Positions 1 to 11,013 of a stretch of DNA of 64,000 nucleotides are shown one piece after another. Position numbers and translations under genes: made by a program. Source of the stretch: Thereva unica (Eukaryota > Arthropoda > Insecta > Diptera > Therevidae); assembly GCA_949987705.1 (NCBI GenBank), contig OX465281.1, forward strand, positions 238,225,143 through 238,289,142, in the 5' to 3' direction. The notes beneath the pieces are model-generated. The model was given only the letters and a program-made list of their open reading frames with translations, did no database searches and was not told the DNA's origin. Within the stretch, counting starts at the first letter, position 1, and every line of letters starts with the position of its first letter.

Positions 1-3000
1 CCGCAGTTAGTAGTTTAGAATTCCGAACAGTTGCAAAGAAATCATCATCAGCACTCAGACTCCTTTTAACCTATTCTATATCCTTTATCTTTCTTTCGAG
101 CGAACACAATAACGAATGATAGTACAAAGGACAAAAACAAACACTTCAGCTTTGCTAGTTTTACACCATTTTTCCTTGTAGCTCTCTTTACAGAACCCAT
201 TTTTCATCCCTTGTCACCCTATAACCCATAAAATAATCCTTTTCATACAAGGGCAAACATGACTACGCGATATTCATGCGGACCAGCTTGTGGTTGCAAA
301 GTTTCAAAATGTAAAAGTTATTAATGCTATTTAGCTTCATCCTCTTAGTTGCAATTGTTAGGTTATTACTAGCTCGCCATTAATTCTTATTTTTAAGAGT
401 GTCCAAAACTTTCTCCTGTAAGTATAAATCATAAAATCTCCCATAAAACTTTTGAACTATCTGAAAAACGGTATCATGATACAAATAAAAACTTTTCGTT
501 TTTCCTGGACCTCGTGGTAGCGCATATGCACATTTGAACTATGTTTAATGCTATATCACCTCGACCTTTTCAGTGCAACGATGATTTGAGCTCTACTTTA
601 CCATCGAGTAAAGTTTGCAGGCATCTTTTAAAACCGGATGCGAATTTATTCAGTGTAGTCAAAAAGTTGAAGTTTAACCACATATACCTACATGTATGTA
701 TTTATATATAAATACGCACATTAATAGAAAATTATTTTAGCTTCAAAAATTTCGAAAAAGTTTCGAATATAATTTAGGGAGTTTCTGATCCTGTAAAACT
801 CTAATCATGCATTTGCCACAAGCTTTCATTACGAAAAACTTTTCTTGTTCGATAAATAAAACGTTAGAATAAGTTTTTCGCGAAACAAGCCAGTAGCCAT
901 CGTACATCTTTAACAAAATTAAATTTTTTCACAACTTCCTAATCCTTAAAAATTAAAGTTTTCCTCTTTGGTGAAGTTTATAGCAAAGCAGGAAGGATAT
1001 ACTAAAGTGCTCGATTGTTGTACTAACGAAATTCCTCGAAATTGAACAGAAAGATAAATAAGAACAATAAAAGGGTTAAGATCCTGGCATTCGTTCATTC
1101 TTTCAATTCCCGTCTCGTCTATTGTCCATGGTCACTCAAAATCCTTCCCAAAATGTTGTTCATTTGTTGTCCGATTACTTTACTTCATGCGGTTCTCTAC
1201 CGAGCAACCGGCAAGCCCTAAATTGAGTGAACTATTTATCTTCCTGCAAAGTTAAGGGCGAAGGGAGCTAAACTACATCCTAGGATCATGACAGCACGGA
1301 AGTTACAGGAAGATGAAACTTTAAAAAAAAAAAGTAAAGGAGAAGAAGAAGCGAAAAATTGAACAACTTTTTCCACCCGAAGGACTTCCTTTGCTGTTTG
1401 GGTGGGTATAAGGAGCTGCACACACAATGTACCAAGCCATGTAGAAGATTCTACTTCTTCTTAATGTTTTTTAAAGAGTTCCCCATTTAATTTTTTTGTA
1501 GTTGTGCAAAAAGCAATTTTCCAGAAGGAGCTGTAATTTGATTGAAAGGATTCACTATGGACGTAATAGGATTATATTTTTTTTCCATTTAATTAAGCTT
1601 AAATATAAAAACTACCGAACAAATCTACTCATAGTTTTAAAGTGGCCTCTCTGATGACCGATATCTGCGCCCCTGGCAAAGTTACTGCAAATTGCTTTCG
1701 TTAGTCTTGAATAAAAGTTGTTCTGTAATGGCTTCTTGCATGCCGTACCTTATCTATAACAGTGCCGGGAATACTCCTTCCGGAATTTGAACTTTATCTA
1801 ACGTTACAAGATTCATTTTTGTTGGCTTCCCCAATTCAACAAGGCACGAAGATAAACATGGCGCTGCTAACCCTATCTGCAATGCATCACCAGCGTCTTA
1901 TTCACGTGACTGCATCCTAATTCAATTTCCTTTTTTTTACGAAAGGAACGAACTTTTACGGAGGAACTTCCACACGGAGTATTGAGCCGGAAAGGATCAA
2001 GTTTTTTAAAGCATCCTAAAAGACTTGTAAAACTGTTTCAAACTTACTTGAAACGCGATCAGCATATGCTCAGTGCTTGTCACCTGACAGTGGGAGTAAG
2101 GTAACCCGTGACTTTTCTTTTCCCATTTTTTTTATTCGCAATAAAATATCCCCCCCCCCCCCCCCCAAACTCGCCCACCCTGGTTATACTTTACAAAACT
2201 GTTCAGCCTTAAAATTAATTCTGTCGCTAATTTATTCAGCATTATTTATTAAGGCAGAATCCGACCATTCATTAACCTGCCTACAAAAGGCATTGCAGGA
2301 CTTTCTCTTCTAATTATAAGTCTATAGACTTTCGCGTTCTATCACAAAGGTATAAAGGAAACAGCCAGCCGAAAATAAACAATTACCTTGGGGTCATTTC
2401 TGTTTCCTTTCTATTAAGCACGCGATGGTTAATGGCAGCGAGACATAATTGCGAATACCTGAGAATACCTGTGCTAAACTTTCTAGAAGGGATGCTTGCG
2501 GGGCCCATGTTACTTTTGTTTGAGAAAGTTGCGGTCATTTTCAGGGCAGTTTCAAGGCAAGGTCAAATCGTTTAAAACTTTTTAACGATAAAACTTTAAT
2601 GATGTGCCGCTGTTAATTGGATTTTTACTTAAGATAAAGCGAGTGAACAGTCTCTACTTGTCTAGGAGATCTTAGGCATTTTTTGTGTAGGCTTTTGGGC
2701 TGGAATACTTTTTTTTAACGTCTGTCTTATATGGTCCGTAAGGTTTTTTTCTATAGATTTTCCCAGGATAAAAGTTTAATAACCTGAAAAAAAAAAAAAA
2801 AAAATAGATTAATAACCCTAATGTCGCTTCAGGTCTTTAAAGTTGTTTTTCAAAGTGAAAATTAGCAGTGTTATTGGGGTGAATTGAAAAATTGGCGGAA
2901 TGATAGCAATCGTTTAATAGAAGACCTCTGAGCATCGAATCTATTATTAATTTATTAACAGATTTTGATATTGCGTAACCTGTCTGTGGGGAAAAAGAAG

Positions 3001-3430
3001 GCATACCCGACGAAGTAGGCTTTGATGAAATGGTAACTGTGGGGAAAACCCCCGACGAAGTAAGTTTTCGGAATCGACAAGAAAAAATAAAAGAAGATAG
3101 ACGTGAAAAAGTAGTCTTGTTTTGAAGTAAATAGAAGTAAGGGTTTGTAGCCGGAGCATCTTATAATTATTAAAACAGGTCTTCCATTAATTTAAATCTT
3201 TTTTTTTTTTACTTTTTGCTCTGGACCGGGAGAAACGGGCGCTCCCAACAGATCAGAGGTGGGACAACCAAAAATAAAAAGTAAAATTTTACACATTTAA
3301 AAGTGGCTAAAAATGCATATGTGAAAAGAAAAGTTATTGGTTATATATATATAAAAAAAATAAAAATCAAATAAAAGTAGTATTGTGCTGAAAACCTAGG
3401 TTAGGTTGGGTTAGATATGGCTGAGCTGCA
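1..3430. other. AT-rich non-coding stretch, probably host intron
   Basis: No exon, RNA gene or recognisable transposon protein was found on either strand. The stretch lies downstream of host exon 2 on the minus strand, so it is probably part of intron 2 or beyond. It holds a C17 run at 2150-2166, an A-run near 2788-2805, and a short imperfect direct repeat near 3008-3072 around CCCGACGAAGTA. The short open frames here have no domain-like composition. Confidence 0.5.
2150..2166. repeat. Homopolymer run (C17)
   Basis: Seventeen consecutive C residues are visible. Runs of this kind are prone to length variation and to sequencing or assembly error. Confidence 0.9.
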
Positions 3431-3575
3431 GCGCGTTCAAAAACCTTATTATGGTTAATTATGGTAAACTTTTGTCGTTCAAAAACTCTGTGGTTAATTA
3501 CAACATAACCAAGAGCATAACTTTTTGGCGTTCAAAAACTCCCGTGGTTAACCATGGTGTAGTTAAATTTTAAGT
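3431..3575. repeat. Degenerate tandem repeat, period about 40-54 bp
   Basis: Three units each start with CGTTCAAAAAC, near 3437, 3477 and 3531. Each is followed by a TGGTTAA-like block and then an AT-rich spacer. No coding content is seen. It may be the worn end of a small transposon, but no terminal repeat was found. Confidence 0.5.
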
Positions 3576-3949
3576 TTGCTCGGGAACGTGGTTAGCGAAA
3601 CTTAAGAAGAGGAAGATTGAGGAATTGAGGAGCTGGTGCTCCGTGAACAGGTTACAGAGCCGTCGTCAACTCGGAGTCTGTTGCTGCATCAACTTCGATT
3701 TGAGCTGCGCTTTCGCTATCGTTTTCATGTTTTCCGATTCGTCAGAGACCTTGGTGTGGGCCTGTCTGTTTTGTAGACCTTCAATTCGATCTGTTGGGAG
3801 CTGTAGTTAACGGCGTATTTTTCCTTAGCCAGCTGGTTCAGGCATTCTTCAGTTAGGAGCAGAATAACTTGCATTGTAGCCCTGTTAGTCTGCTCTATTT
3901 TGATAACTTTCGGGTTATCAGTATTGATTTGTGGATTGTTGCTTTAAGC

Positions 3950-4257
3950 ATGGTGAGTATTTCCTCCGGGTGGAGCCACCGGAAACCATGCTCTGGCCCT
4001 CGTACGTGACGGTATGTCACCGGCATTTACCGCTTTGAGTCGGGCGCCTGGGTAAACTTCCCAGCACTGGGGATCTTGTGCTGCCGCTGGCCGCTAATTT
4101 TAAGCTGCCTTAATACCATCCGGCATCAAGGCATAAGGGGGTGGTCCCGGGTTGTCCCTCAGGTCCTCCATAGCCACTTTAGCGAGAGTGACTTGCACCC
4201 ACCGCCATTGGAGCTTGGGGATCTTGCCATTTTCGTCGTTCTCGTGTAAGACGCCAA
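3950..4257. other. GC-rich unassigned segment flanking the nested stack
   Basis: The base composition is clearly richer in GC than the surroundings. The same compositional island resumes at 21039 on the other side of the stack, so 3950-4257 and 21039-21790 were one continuous sequence before the insertion. It looks like an old LINE leader or ORF1, but no protein motif was recognised in any frame. Confidence 0.4.
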
Positions 4258-4260
4258 TTA

Positions 4261-4426
4261 GGCTGGTCGTCCACTGGAAGCGTATTCAAGCGGCTACGCG
4301 CTTCGGCGACATGAGCGGCTACGCGCGGCTATGCGCGACAGATCCAACATAAAGAAGTTCATACAAACATCGTCCACTGCAAGCGGCTTCGAGCGGGCGG
4401 CTATAGGCGTATACGAGCGTGCCGCG
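4261..4426 (+). repeat. Left TIR and subterminal repeats of the outer element
   Basis: The terminal block is followed by CG-rich iterations of CGGCTACGCGC and by a second internal copy of the GTCCACTGCAAGCGGCT type near 4371. The matching inverted block is at 20925-21035. The CG-rich tract supplied the CGCG target used by the errantivirus at 4423-4426. Confidence 0.75.
4423..4426. other. Errantivirus target-site duplication CGCG (left copy)
   Basis: CGCG directly precedes the 5' LTR, and the same tetramer follows the 3' LTR at 17600-17603. A 4-bp alternating purine/pyrimidine duplication is typical of errantivirus integrases. ZAM of Drosophila is known to prefer GC-alternating sites. Confidence 0.8.
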
Positions 4427-4730
4427 AGTTACATACTTAGAGTTGAAAAATGCAACAAATGCACAATTTAATCAACCGGACGTATCCGATACATTAAAAA
4501 TAAAGCCAAAAGAAAAACCATTAGCTTGGTAGATTATATTCCACACTGCATCCGATAAAACTGCTGACTTAGGAAAAGATAAGAAAAGTAAAATGTAATT
4601 TTTGAATAAGGATAGTCAGTCTGTCGGAAATTATATTAGAGTTCGGTTTGTTCTATTAATAAAGTTAAATAAATTTGAAGTGAGCTTTTTATTTCTCTAA
4701 TTGATCAATAATTATCCAAAATATATTACT
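4427..4730 (+). repeat. Errantivirus 5' LTR (304 bp)
   Basis: It matches 17296-17599 without a difference that could be found by eye. It starts AGTTACATACTTAG and ends AAATATATTACT. AATAAAG-like signals near 4660-4670 could serve RNA 3'-end formation in the R region. The start of the LTR also encodes the last 35 or so codons of env in the 3' copy. Confidence 0.9.
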
Positions 4731-4748
4731 GGCGCAGTCGGTAGGATC
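4730..4748 (+). other. Primer binding site, tRNA-Ser type
   Basis: TGGCGCAGTCGGTAGGATC directly follows the LTR and shares its final T. It is complementary to the 3' end of an insect tRNA-Ser (ending CGACTGCGCCA), as in the 17.6/297 branch of errantiviruses. Gypsy itself uses tRNA-Lys, so this places the element nearer to 17.6/297/ZAM. Confidence 0.75.
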
Positions 4749-4943
4749 CAGTTAATTGGATCCAGTGATACGAATTTATCGCAAAAATTTGTAATCAAAA
4801 GTGATTAAGTGTGGAAGGTGTGATACGAAGTAGTTTAATTTACATTTAATAAGCTACGAAGAAACAACCACCAAAACACAGAAAGAAAAGTCATCCTGGA
4901 AAGAAGGCGACGACGTAATTTAACAGCAGATCAAAACAGAAGA

Positions 4944-5798
4944 ATGGCTCAAGGAGTGCAACAAAACCAACCAAATATGATGGAGCAATGCTTAGCCCTA
5001 TTAACCGAGATAGTGCACCGGCAGACTCAGCCACCATCGTTGAGAAGACGAATTGAAAAAGAAATCAAATTTTTACCAGCCTTTGAGGGAAAACCTGGAA
5101 GTCTACCAACATTCATAAATGCAGTTGAACGAGTTTTAGCGGAGTATGGAGATCAAGCACCGCAAGTCTATACAGTGATCTACAATGAGAAGATTTTGGG
5201 TCCACCAAAAAATTATTTAGAAACGGCACCACCAACAACGTGGGAACAATGTAAAGCAAAGCTGAAGATTCACTATAAACCTAGCAAAGATCAAGGGAGG
5301 ATTATGCAAGAAATTTCAACTTTAAAAGTAAGTTCAATCACTGATTTGTTAGATAAGCTTAGATTTTTAGTAGACGATATTTCAGAGTGTGGAATTTTCA
5401 GTGAACACCAAAATGAAATCGTTAATCATTTAAGTAGTGTTTTATCATTAAAAATAAAAGAGCTTACTGCGGGAGCCCTAGCGGCGGAATTAAATGATAA
5501 ATTTAGTTTAGAGCAAATGAGAATAATACTTAATAAATACGTTGGCCAAGATGAATATAATTTAAAATCTTATAAACAAAATTTTTATGTACGAGATGGA
5601 CTAAAATTTAGACAAAATATACAGACGAAGATTAACCAAAACTGTGGACAGGACAAAAACATTTCAAGAAGAGACAATAATTATAATAATTCCTCAGGAC
5701 AATATCGTAATCAAAATAATTATAATAATTCCTCGGGACAATATCGTAATAACTATAATAATTCCTCGGGACAATATCGTAATAACTATAATAATTCC
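4944..5798 (+). pseudogene. gag: Errantivirus gag, 5' part (split by BEL/Pao insertion)
   Basis: The frame starts at the ATG at 4944, 214 bp after the LTR, with A-rich leader sequence before it. About 285 residues are genuine gag. The last few codons before the stop at 5819 belong to the inserted LTR. The product would be the capsid protein. It has the errantivirus Gag shape: a helical N-terminal part, no CCHC zinc knuckle, and a Q/N/Y/R-rich tail. The tail is a tandem array of an 11-residue unit (NNYNNSSGQYR, 33 bp) that serves as a basic, low-complexity RNA-binding region. The BEL element sits inside this array, and the rest of gag continues at 12508. The break separates the body of gag from its own C-terminus and from the pol frame. 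Confidence 0.85.
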
Positions 5799-7292
5799 TG
5801 TTCAAAATTAGCAATTTAATTTCTGACTCATAAAAAAGGTGCCGGAAGGGTGTGATTCAATAAAAGATAACTTTTTCCACTAATCAAATTACTATTTATT
5901 TTCAATTAATTATTAGATTTTCTCAAATATAACTTCAGTAAAAATTCAACGAATTGCCAAAATAATTCAATTCAATCTTTAATTCGTTATTTATTACTTG
6001 AAATTTCGTATTTGTTTTGTAAATAAAAATTACCAAAATATTGCTTGCTTTGGTAACTTAAATGAATAACGCCACCTATCTGTCAGCGTGATGATTGATG
6101 TTTCGACTGATGTGTTCTGCAATTAGAACAGCCAGTAATAACCTTTGTGGTGCTGCACTCCGGTTTCGTTTCTTGTGAATCGCTTGGGATTTGCTTGCTG
6201 CTTGCTGCCTGGTTGCTGCTTGCTGCCTGGTTTCTGCTTGCTGCCCTGGTGGCTGCTTGTTGGACTGCTTTGCCTTGTTTCTTCGCAAATTCGTCCCTCT
6301 GTGGTTGGTTAGAGTAACTGCTGAAATCAACTTTGATGATTAAGTTACTGCTGCAGTAAAGACTTCAAGACTGTCTTTAATTCGGGCTTTACTAGGAAAA
6401 GACCTCAATTCTGTCTTTTCAGAATGCTAAGTTCGATACTTGAGCAGATTCTTTTTGCTGGGGAAAGACCTCAATTCTGTCTTTCCAGAATGCCAAGTTC
6501 AATACTTGAGCAGATTCTTTGAAATTGCTTTATTGTTAAAATCTCAATACCGATTTTATCTTCTAGTTCAAGACTCTAGAAAGATTAAAAGCAATCTGAT
6601 TTAACGCCGTCTGTGCGTCGGTATTTATTTCTACTCGAACAATAGCTGCGGCTATCCTTTGGCAGGGGGCTTCGTTCTCGAAGTACATAATTTCGGGTTT
6701 ATGTACTAGATCTGCGTGCGATGTCCGATCAGCTGTTCTTGTTTATCTTACGGCTGTCAAATGGAGTTTTCTTGTTTGGGTAAGTATTGCATTTGGATTT
6801 TAAGTTTATTTACTAATTTTAGTTTATATTTTCAGGTTTTAGTGGGGGAATGGATTAGGAGGAGCCTGCGATTACTCCATTGGGGTTGCCAGGTGAGTAT
6901 TTTTTTGGAACCTGTTTTTGATTTTTAATTAATACTTTTTGTTTACAGAATTTGGTCGATTTGCCGACGGCTTTTTGATGGATTTTCTGGTGGATTTTTC
7001 ATCGCCTTGGGTTTTGATTTTTTCATCCTCGTTGGTTTTGAAAAAGGTAAGAACTTGTATATATTTCACATTTATATTTAATTAATTCTTTTTTTACTTG
7101 CAGGTACGAATTTCTTGTTGTTTTTTGTTGTGTAGTGACGTCTTCTTCCGTGTGTGTTTTGTTTTCGTGATTTTGTGTATTCATGTAGTTTTGTTTGTTT
7201 ATCTTTAATAAAAATGCAAGAACTTGAAAAATTAGAGTTTTATTTATAAATTCCTTTTGCTTTTTTGGTTGTTTTTCAGTGTGGCCGGAACA
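5799..7292 (-). repeat. BEL/Pao 3' LTR (left copy, 1494 bp)
   Basis: It is the same length as the right copy and matches it in every segment compared. It contains short repeats such as TTGCTTGCTGCCTGGTTGCT near 6190-6250 and a doubled AAAGACCTCAATTCTGTCTTT block near 6400-6490. No gene is expected here; short open frames in the LTR recur identically in both copies. Confidence 0.9.
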
Positions 7293-7304
7293 TTCTCCCC
7301 GCCT
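7293..7304 (-). other. BEL/Pao polypurine tract
   Basis: Read on the minus strand, AGGCGGGGAGAA directly precedes the LTR. This is the expected place and composition for priming plus-strand DNA synthesis. Confidence 0.65.
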
Positions 7305-7378
7305 TGAAGCGTTAAGCTTCAAAGAAAAGTGTTTCGATGAAGCTGCTTGAGATAGTTTTGGTTTCCGGCGGAAGTGTA

Positions 7379-7560
7379 TTAACGCTGCTGTTCTGTGGCC
7401 GTGCTATTTGGTAGTAAACATATTTTTGTGATTGGCCGTTTCATGATATTATTTTTTGTTCGTATTGTGACCACTCGGATTAAATTATCCGGTCCGGGAT
7501 GTGTGGCTGTTATTCTGCCTAACGATGGATTTTTTTTGCTTTGGACGTCGGGATGGGTTG
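7379..7560 (-). pseudogene. BEL/Pao pol C-terminal tail (remnant)
   Basis: The minus-strand frame reads through a stretch with GRITATHPGPDNLIRVVTI followed by a KRPITKICLLP-type end and then a stop near 7379. This is the familiar C-terminus of BEL/Pao polyproteins (the DUF5641-type tail after the integrase: GRI..VHPG.D...RVV..., then KRP..KLC.LP). It is separated from the RNase H part by a deletion that removed the integrase core. It shows that the copy was once full length. Confidence 0.7.
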
Positions 7561-7744
7561 AGGTTGAGTCCGTTTCCTGATTTCGGGCCCGTACGGCAAT
7601 GCCTCAAAAGGCCGTTTCACTGTCGGCTTTTTTTGGGGATGATGGGGTTCTTAGTTTGGACACCGCTGACTCTTTATTTGATTGACTTGGCTCGTTATTT
7701 ACATGATCCATGACCTTTGCTTTTAATGCTGTTGATTGGGCTTT

Positions 7745-8940
7745 TTAAGACAGGTTTGTTTTTCGGCGGAAACGCCATTGTGGTATTTTTTCTTTAGGGT
7801 TCGTTGCTGATGATGGATGTTTTCTCAACCAGGCGATGACGATTGTGGAGTCGGTCCATGCGTATGTCGTTGATCGCTCGAATTTCATATCATCTCTAAC
7901 CTGTGCCAGCAATTTGGCCAATAAGTGTGCTCCGCATAATTCCAATCTTGGCAAGGAGACTGTTTTTATAGGCGCTACCTTGCTCTTAGCGGCTATTAGA
8001 TGGCAATCTATGGATCCATCTTCGTTCTGTGTTCGAATGTATACGGCTGCAGCGTAGGCCTTTATGGACGCGTCGCAGAAACCATGTAGTTCAATGTTCT
8101 GGCCTTTGCTGTGAGTCTGGATCCATCGGGGAATTTGTATCGTTTGTATTATCGGAAGGGTTGTTCGAAATCCTCTCCATTGTTGTTCAATATTCTTTGG
8201 GACTATTTCATCCCAATCGATTTTGGTTAACCAGAGACTTTGAATTAGAATTTTGGCGTTGATTGTCATCGGTGTGAGCCATCCAATTGGGTCAAACAAT
8301 TTAGCGATCTCGGATAGCATTTTTCTTTTCGTGAATCCGTCTGGAGCTGCTTCCATAGTGACTTTGTATGACAATGTGTCCATCGATGGATTCCATAACA
8401 ATCCGAGTGTCTTGACGTCTTCCTCGTTTAGTGTGAGAGGTAGAGAGACCTCTCGATCGGATTCCGGGACTTCTTGTAGCATGGCTTGATGATTTGCTGC
8501 CCACTTCCGCAATTCTAGCCCTCCTGATCGTAGGAGCTGGATTATTTGCTTTTGTTTGTCCTTCGCTTCCCCTATGGTGTCTGCGCCGGTCATCAAGTCG
8601 TCGACGTAGAAGTCGTTGAGCACTGCGTCTGAACCGAGTGGATAGGTGTTTGATGAGTCTCTCGCCAGTTGATGCATGGTCCTGATCGCCAGGAACGGGG
8701 CACTTTTTGTTCCGAATGTTACGGTCCGTAGCCTGTAGTCTTGGATAGGTTGGGTCGGTGATTCTCGCCAGATGATTCGCTGAAACTCGGAGTCGTCTGG
8801 ATGTACTCGTATTTGACGGTACATTTTCTCGACGTCGGCCATGTACGCGATGCGGTAACTTCTCCAACGCATGAGAGTGGATATTAATGTTCCTTGTATC
8901 ACAAGACAGATAGTTGTTCGGACGTTGGGCTGCAAATGGG
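7745..8940 (-). pseudogene. pol: BEL/Pao reverse transcriptase and RNase H, truncated
   Basis: The minus-strand reading contains the RT palm with ADVEKMYRQI, then FYVDDL (the YVDD active site), then RT thumb with LFDPIGWL. An RNase H domain follows, with GFCDASIKAYAAAVY, PRLELCGA and WTDSTIVIAWL. These are diagnostic of BEL/Pao. The RT finger region expected between the protease and MYRQI is missing: at about 8935 the reading jumps from the -VRLPF- block into the palm in another frame. That marks an internal deletion of an estimated 100 or more codons. After WLRKHPSS the frame runs into unrelated residues and stops, and the integrase is absent. The copy cannot encode a working polymerase or integrase. 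Confidence 0.8.
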
Positions 8941-10955
8941 AGTCGAACCAGATATCGTCCGTCATTGCATCTGGTGATATTGTTGGCGAAGTGGTTTTCG
9001 CATTGTATTTCTTCCTTCGTCCACTTGGGTTTTGATGGGATCTCCTCTAACTCCCAGAACCTTTTGAGCTCGTTGTCAGGAGACACCTGCGTGAAGAACG
9101 TTATTGGGTTAGTAATTGGTTGTACTGGTGATTCGATTTCTCCAGTGATAATCCATCCGAATATTGTGTTCTGGGCTGCGGTACGGCCGTTGTTGCTTTT
9201 TCTTAGTCCGTTCAAGAGGATCTTGGGGTATATGTCTGCACCCAAGAGGATGTCGATGTGACCTGGCTTGTGGAATGTTGGATCGGCTAGTTCGAGTCCC
9301 TTCACAAGAGTCCAATCCTGGATGGCAAATTCTTTGTGTGGTAGTGGATTGGTGATTTTGTTGATCACTAGTGTTTGGGCCTGGATGATTTCTGAGTGAT
9401 GATCTCGAGATTTTAGTAGCAGCGTGACCCAGCTTGTTAGTTTGCCAGCTGGCAAGTTACCGATTACTGTTAAGTCTGTGTGAACTGGCTTCTTCTTGAG
9501 TTGCAGGCTTTGAACCACTGATTCACGTACGAATGAGGACTGGGAGCCAGGATCGATGAGTACTCTGCAGACTTGCTGTCGTCCCGTTGGAGATATCACT
9601 GTTACCAAGGCTGTAGCTAATAATACTTGTTGGCAATCATAGGATGGTGTCTGAAAAAAGCATACTTGTGTTTGATTAGTTGGCCGCTCATTATTTGAGC
9701 TTGTTGACGGAACGATGCTGTTGCTGGTTCGTTCTGTTGACGGTGGTCTATGCAGGGTCGTATGATGCGCCTTTCCGCATTGGAAGCATCTACCTTTACT
9801 GGGACACTGTGATGAGCTATGGCCTGTTCCCAGGCAATTGATGCATAGATCCTTTGATTTGACTTCTTTGTATCTCTCATCGATGCTCAATTGTACATAC
9901 TTGGGGCATTTCCTCATAACATGTGTGCCCTTGCACAGGATGCATGTGTTGTGATTAGCTACGTGGAAGGTTTGAGTTTTTCTTCTTGGATGATCCCTGG
10001 ATATACTCTCGTGATGTTCATGCTTTTCGTTTGCAGAGTTGTTGACGGCTTCTAACGTCCTGAATCTTGTTTCGAGGAAGTTACGCAATTCTGGCCATGT
10101 CGGAATGGTTTGCCTCGACTTAGTACTCTGGGATTGCTCCCATTGCTCGTGAGTTTCGGTCGGTAGTTTCTGTACGAGCAAATGGATGAGAATAGGGTCC
10201 CAATTCTGTGTTGAGATTTTCAGATTCTCAATAGCTGTGAGACATTCGTGGGTCCTTGTCTTCAGCTCCTTGATGCCTTGTGCTGACTCTCGACTTAACT
10301 TCGGTTGACTGAGTAGAATGTCGAGCTGTGTCTTTAATAATGCTCGCTTATTGTCGTAAGTATCAACGAGTAAATTCCATGCAGGTCCATAGTTGGCGTC
10401 ACTTACTAATGTATTGCTGAGTAGTCTCAATGCTTCCCCAGATAAATGAGCCTTTAGATATTGGAGTTTTTGAGCACCTGATAATGATGTTTTGTTGTGT
10501 ATGAGGCTGGTGAACAAGTCCAAGAACGATGGCCATGATGCATAGTCGCCTGCGAATGTGGGTATTGAGATTCGTGGAAGTTTTACCTCGTTGTTATGAT
10601 GAGCAATTTGACTATTATTTAGATCTGTTGATGACTGCTCGGCTCTTGGGTCTGCGGCTGGACGGATCTTGAGGTATTCTTCGTTGATTGCGGAATAGGT
10701 GTTTATGTACGTTTCTTCCACGTCTGAGTACCAATCGTCCTTGAAGTATGGATGCTTGTGTTCGGCTTCACTTAGCGTCTTGCTCATTATTTCCTTTTCG
10801 TTATTGCGGAACGTTTTCCAGTCGTCATCGAGACCGTCGAGTTTCTTTTGGAAGTATGTTTCCGTTTTTCTACTTGGTCCATCCTTGGAAAAGTTGCGAT
10901 ATGCCTTCTCGATGCGTTCTCGAAGTCGTTTTTGATGATCGAGTAATTCTTCCAT
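8936..10955 (-). CDS. BEL/Pao Gag and protease (amino part of the polyprotein)
   Basis: The frame starts at the ATG at 10955 on the minus strand, 41 bp inside the PBS. About residues 1-320 are the BEL Gag region (DUF1759-like, with FAGDYASWPSFLDLF near 134-148). Zinc-knuckle-like cysteine groups follow near residues 338-350, 371-384 (C-x2-C-x4-H-x4-C) and 390. An aspartic protease with LIDPGSQSSF lies near 466-475. The family's RYLVRLPF block lies near 670. Up to that point the frame is intact. The frame remains open to 8301, but after about 8936 it reads sense-free residues because of the deletion. A Gag-protease product could still be made. Confidence 0.8.
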
Positions 10956-10995
10956 GTTTCTGATTTGCGGCTTGAGTTATCTTATTGAATCACTA

Positions 10996-11012
10996 TCCGG
11001 CTCGAAGGACCA
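10996..11012 (-). other. BEL/Pao primer binding site, tRNA-Tyr type
   Basis: On the minus strand TGGTCCTTCGAGCCGGA follows the LTR after one base. Its complement TCCGGCTCGAAGGACCA is the 3' end of eukaryotic tRNA-Tyr including CCA. The match covers all 17 bases. Confidence 0.8.
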
Positions 11013-11013
11013 A

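Noticed and set aside
6076..6330. Glutamine/alanine-rich 84-codon frame, also at 11291-11545
   Set aside because: It lies wholly in the BEL/Pao LTR, recurs only because the LTR is duplicated, and reflects TTGCTGCC iterations.
8301..8935. Apparent C-terminal third of the long BEL/Pao minus-strand frame
   Set aside because: After the deletion joint the residues are arginine-rich and match no Pol motif. The true RT lies in the other frame of the same strand.
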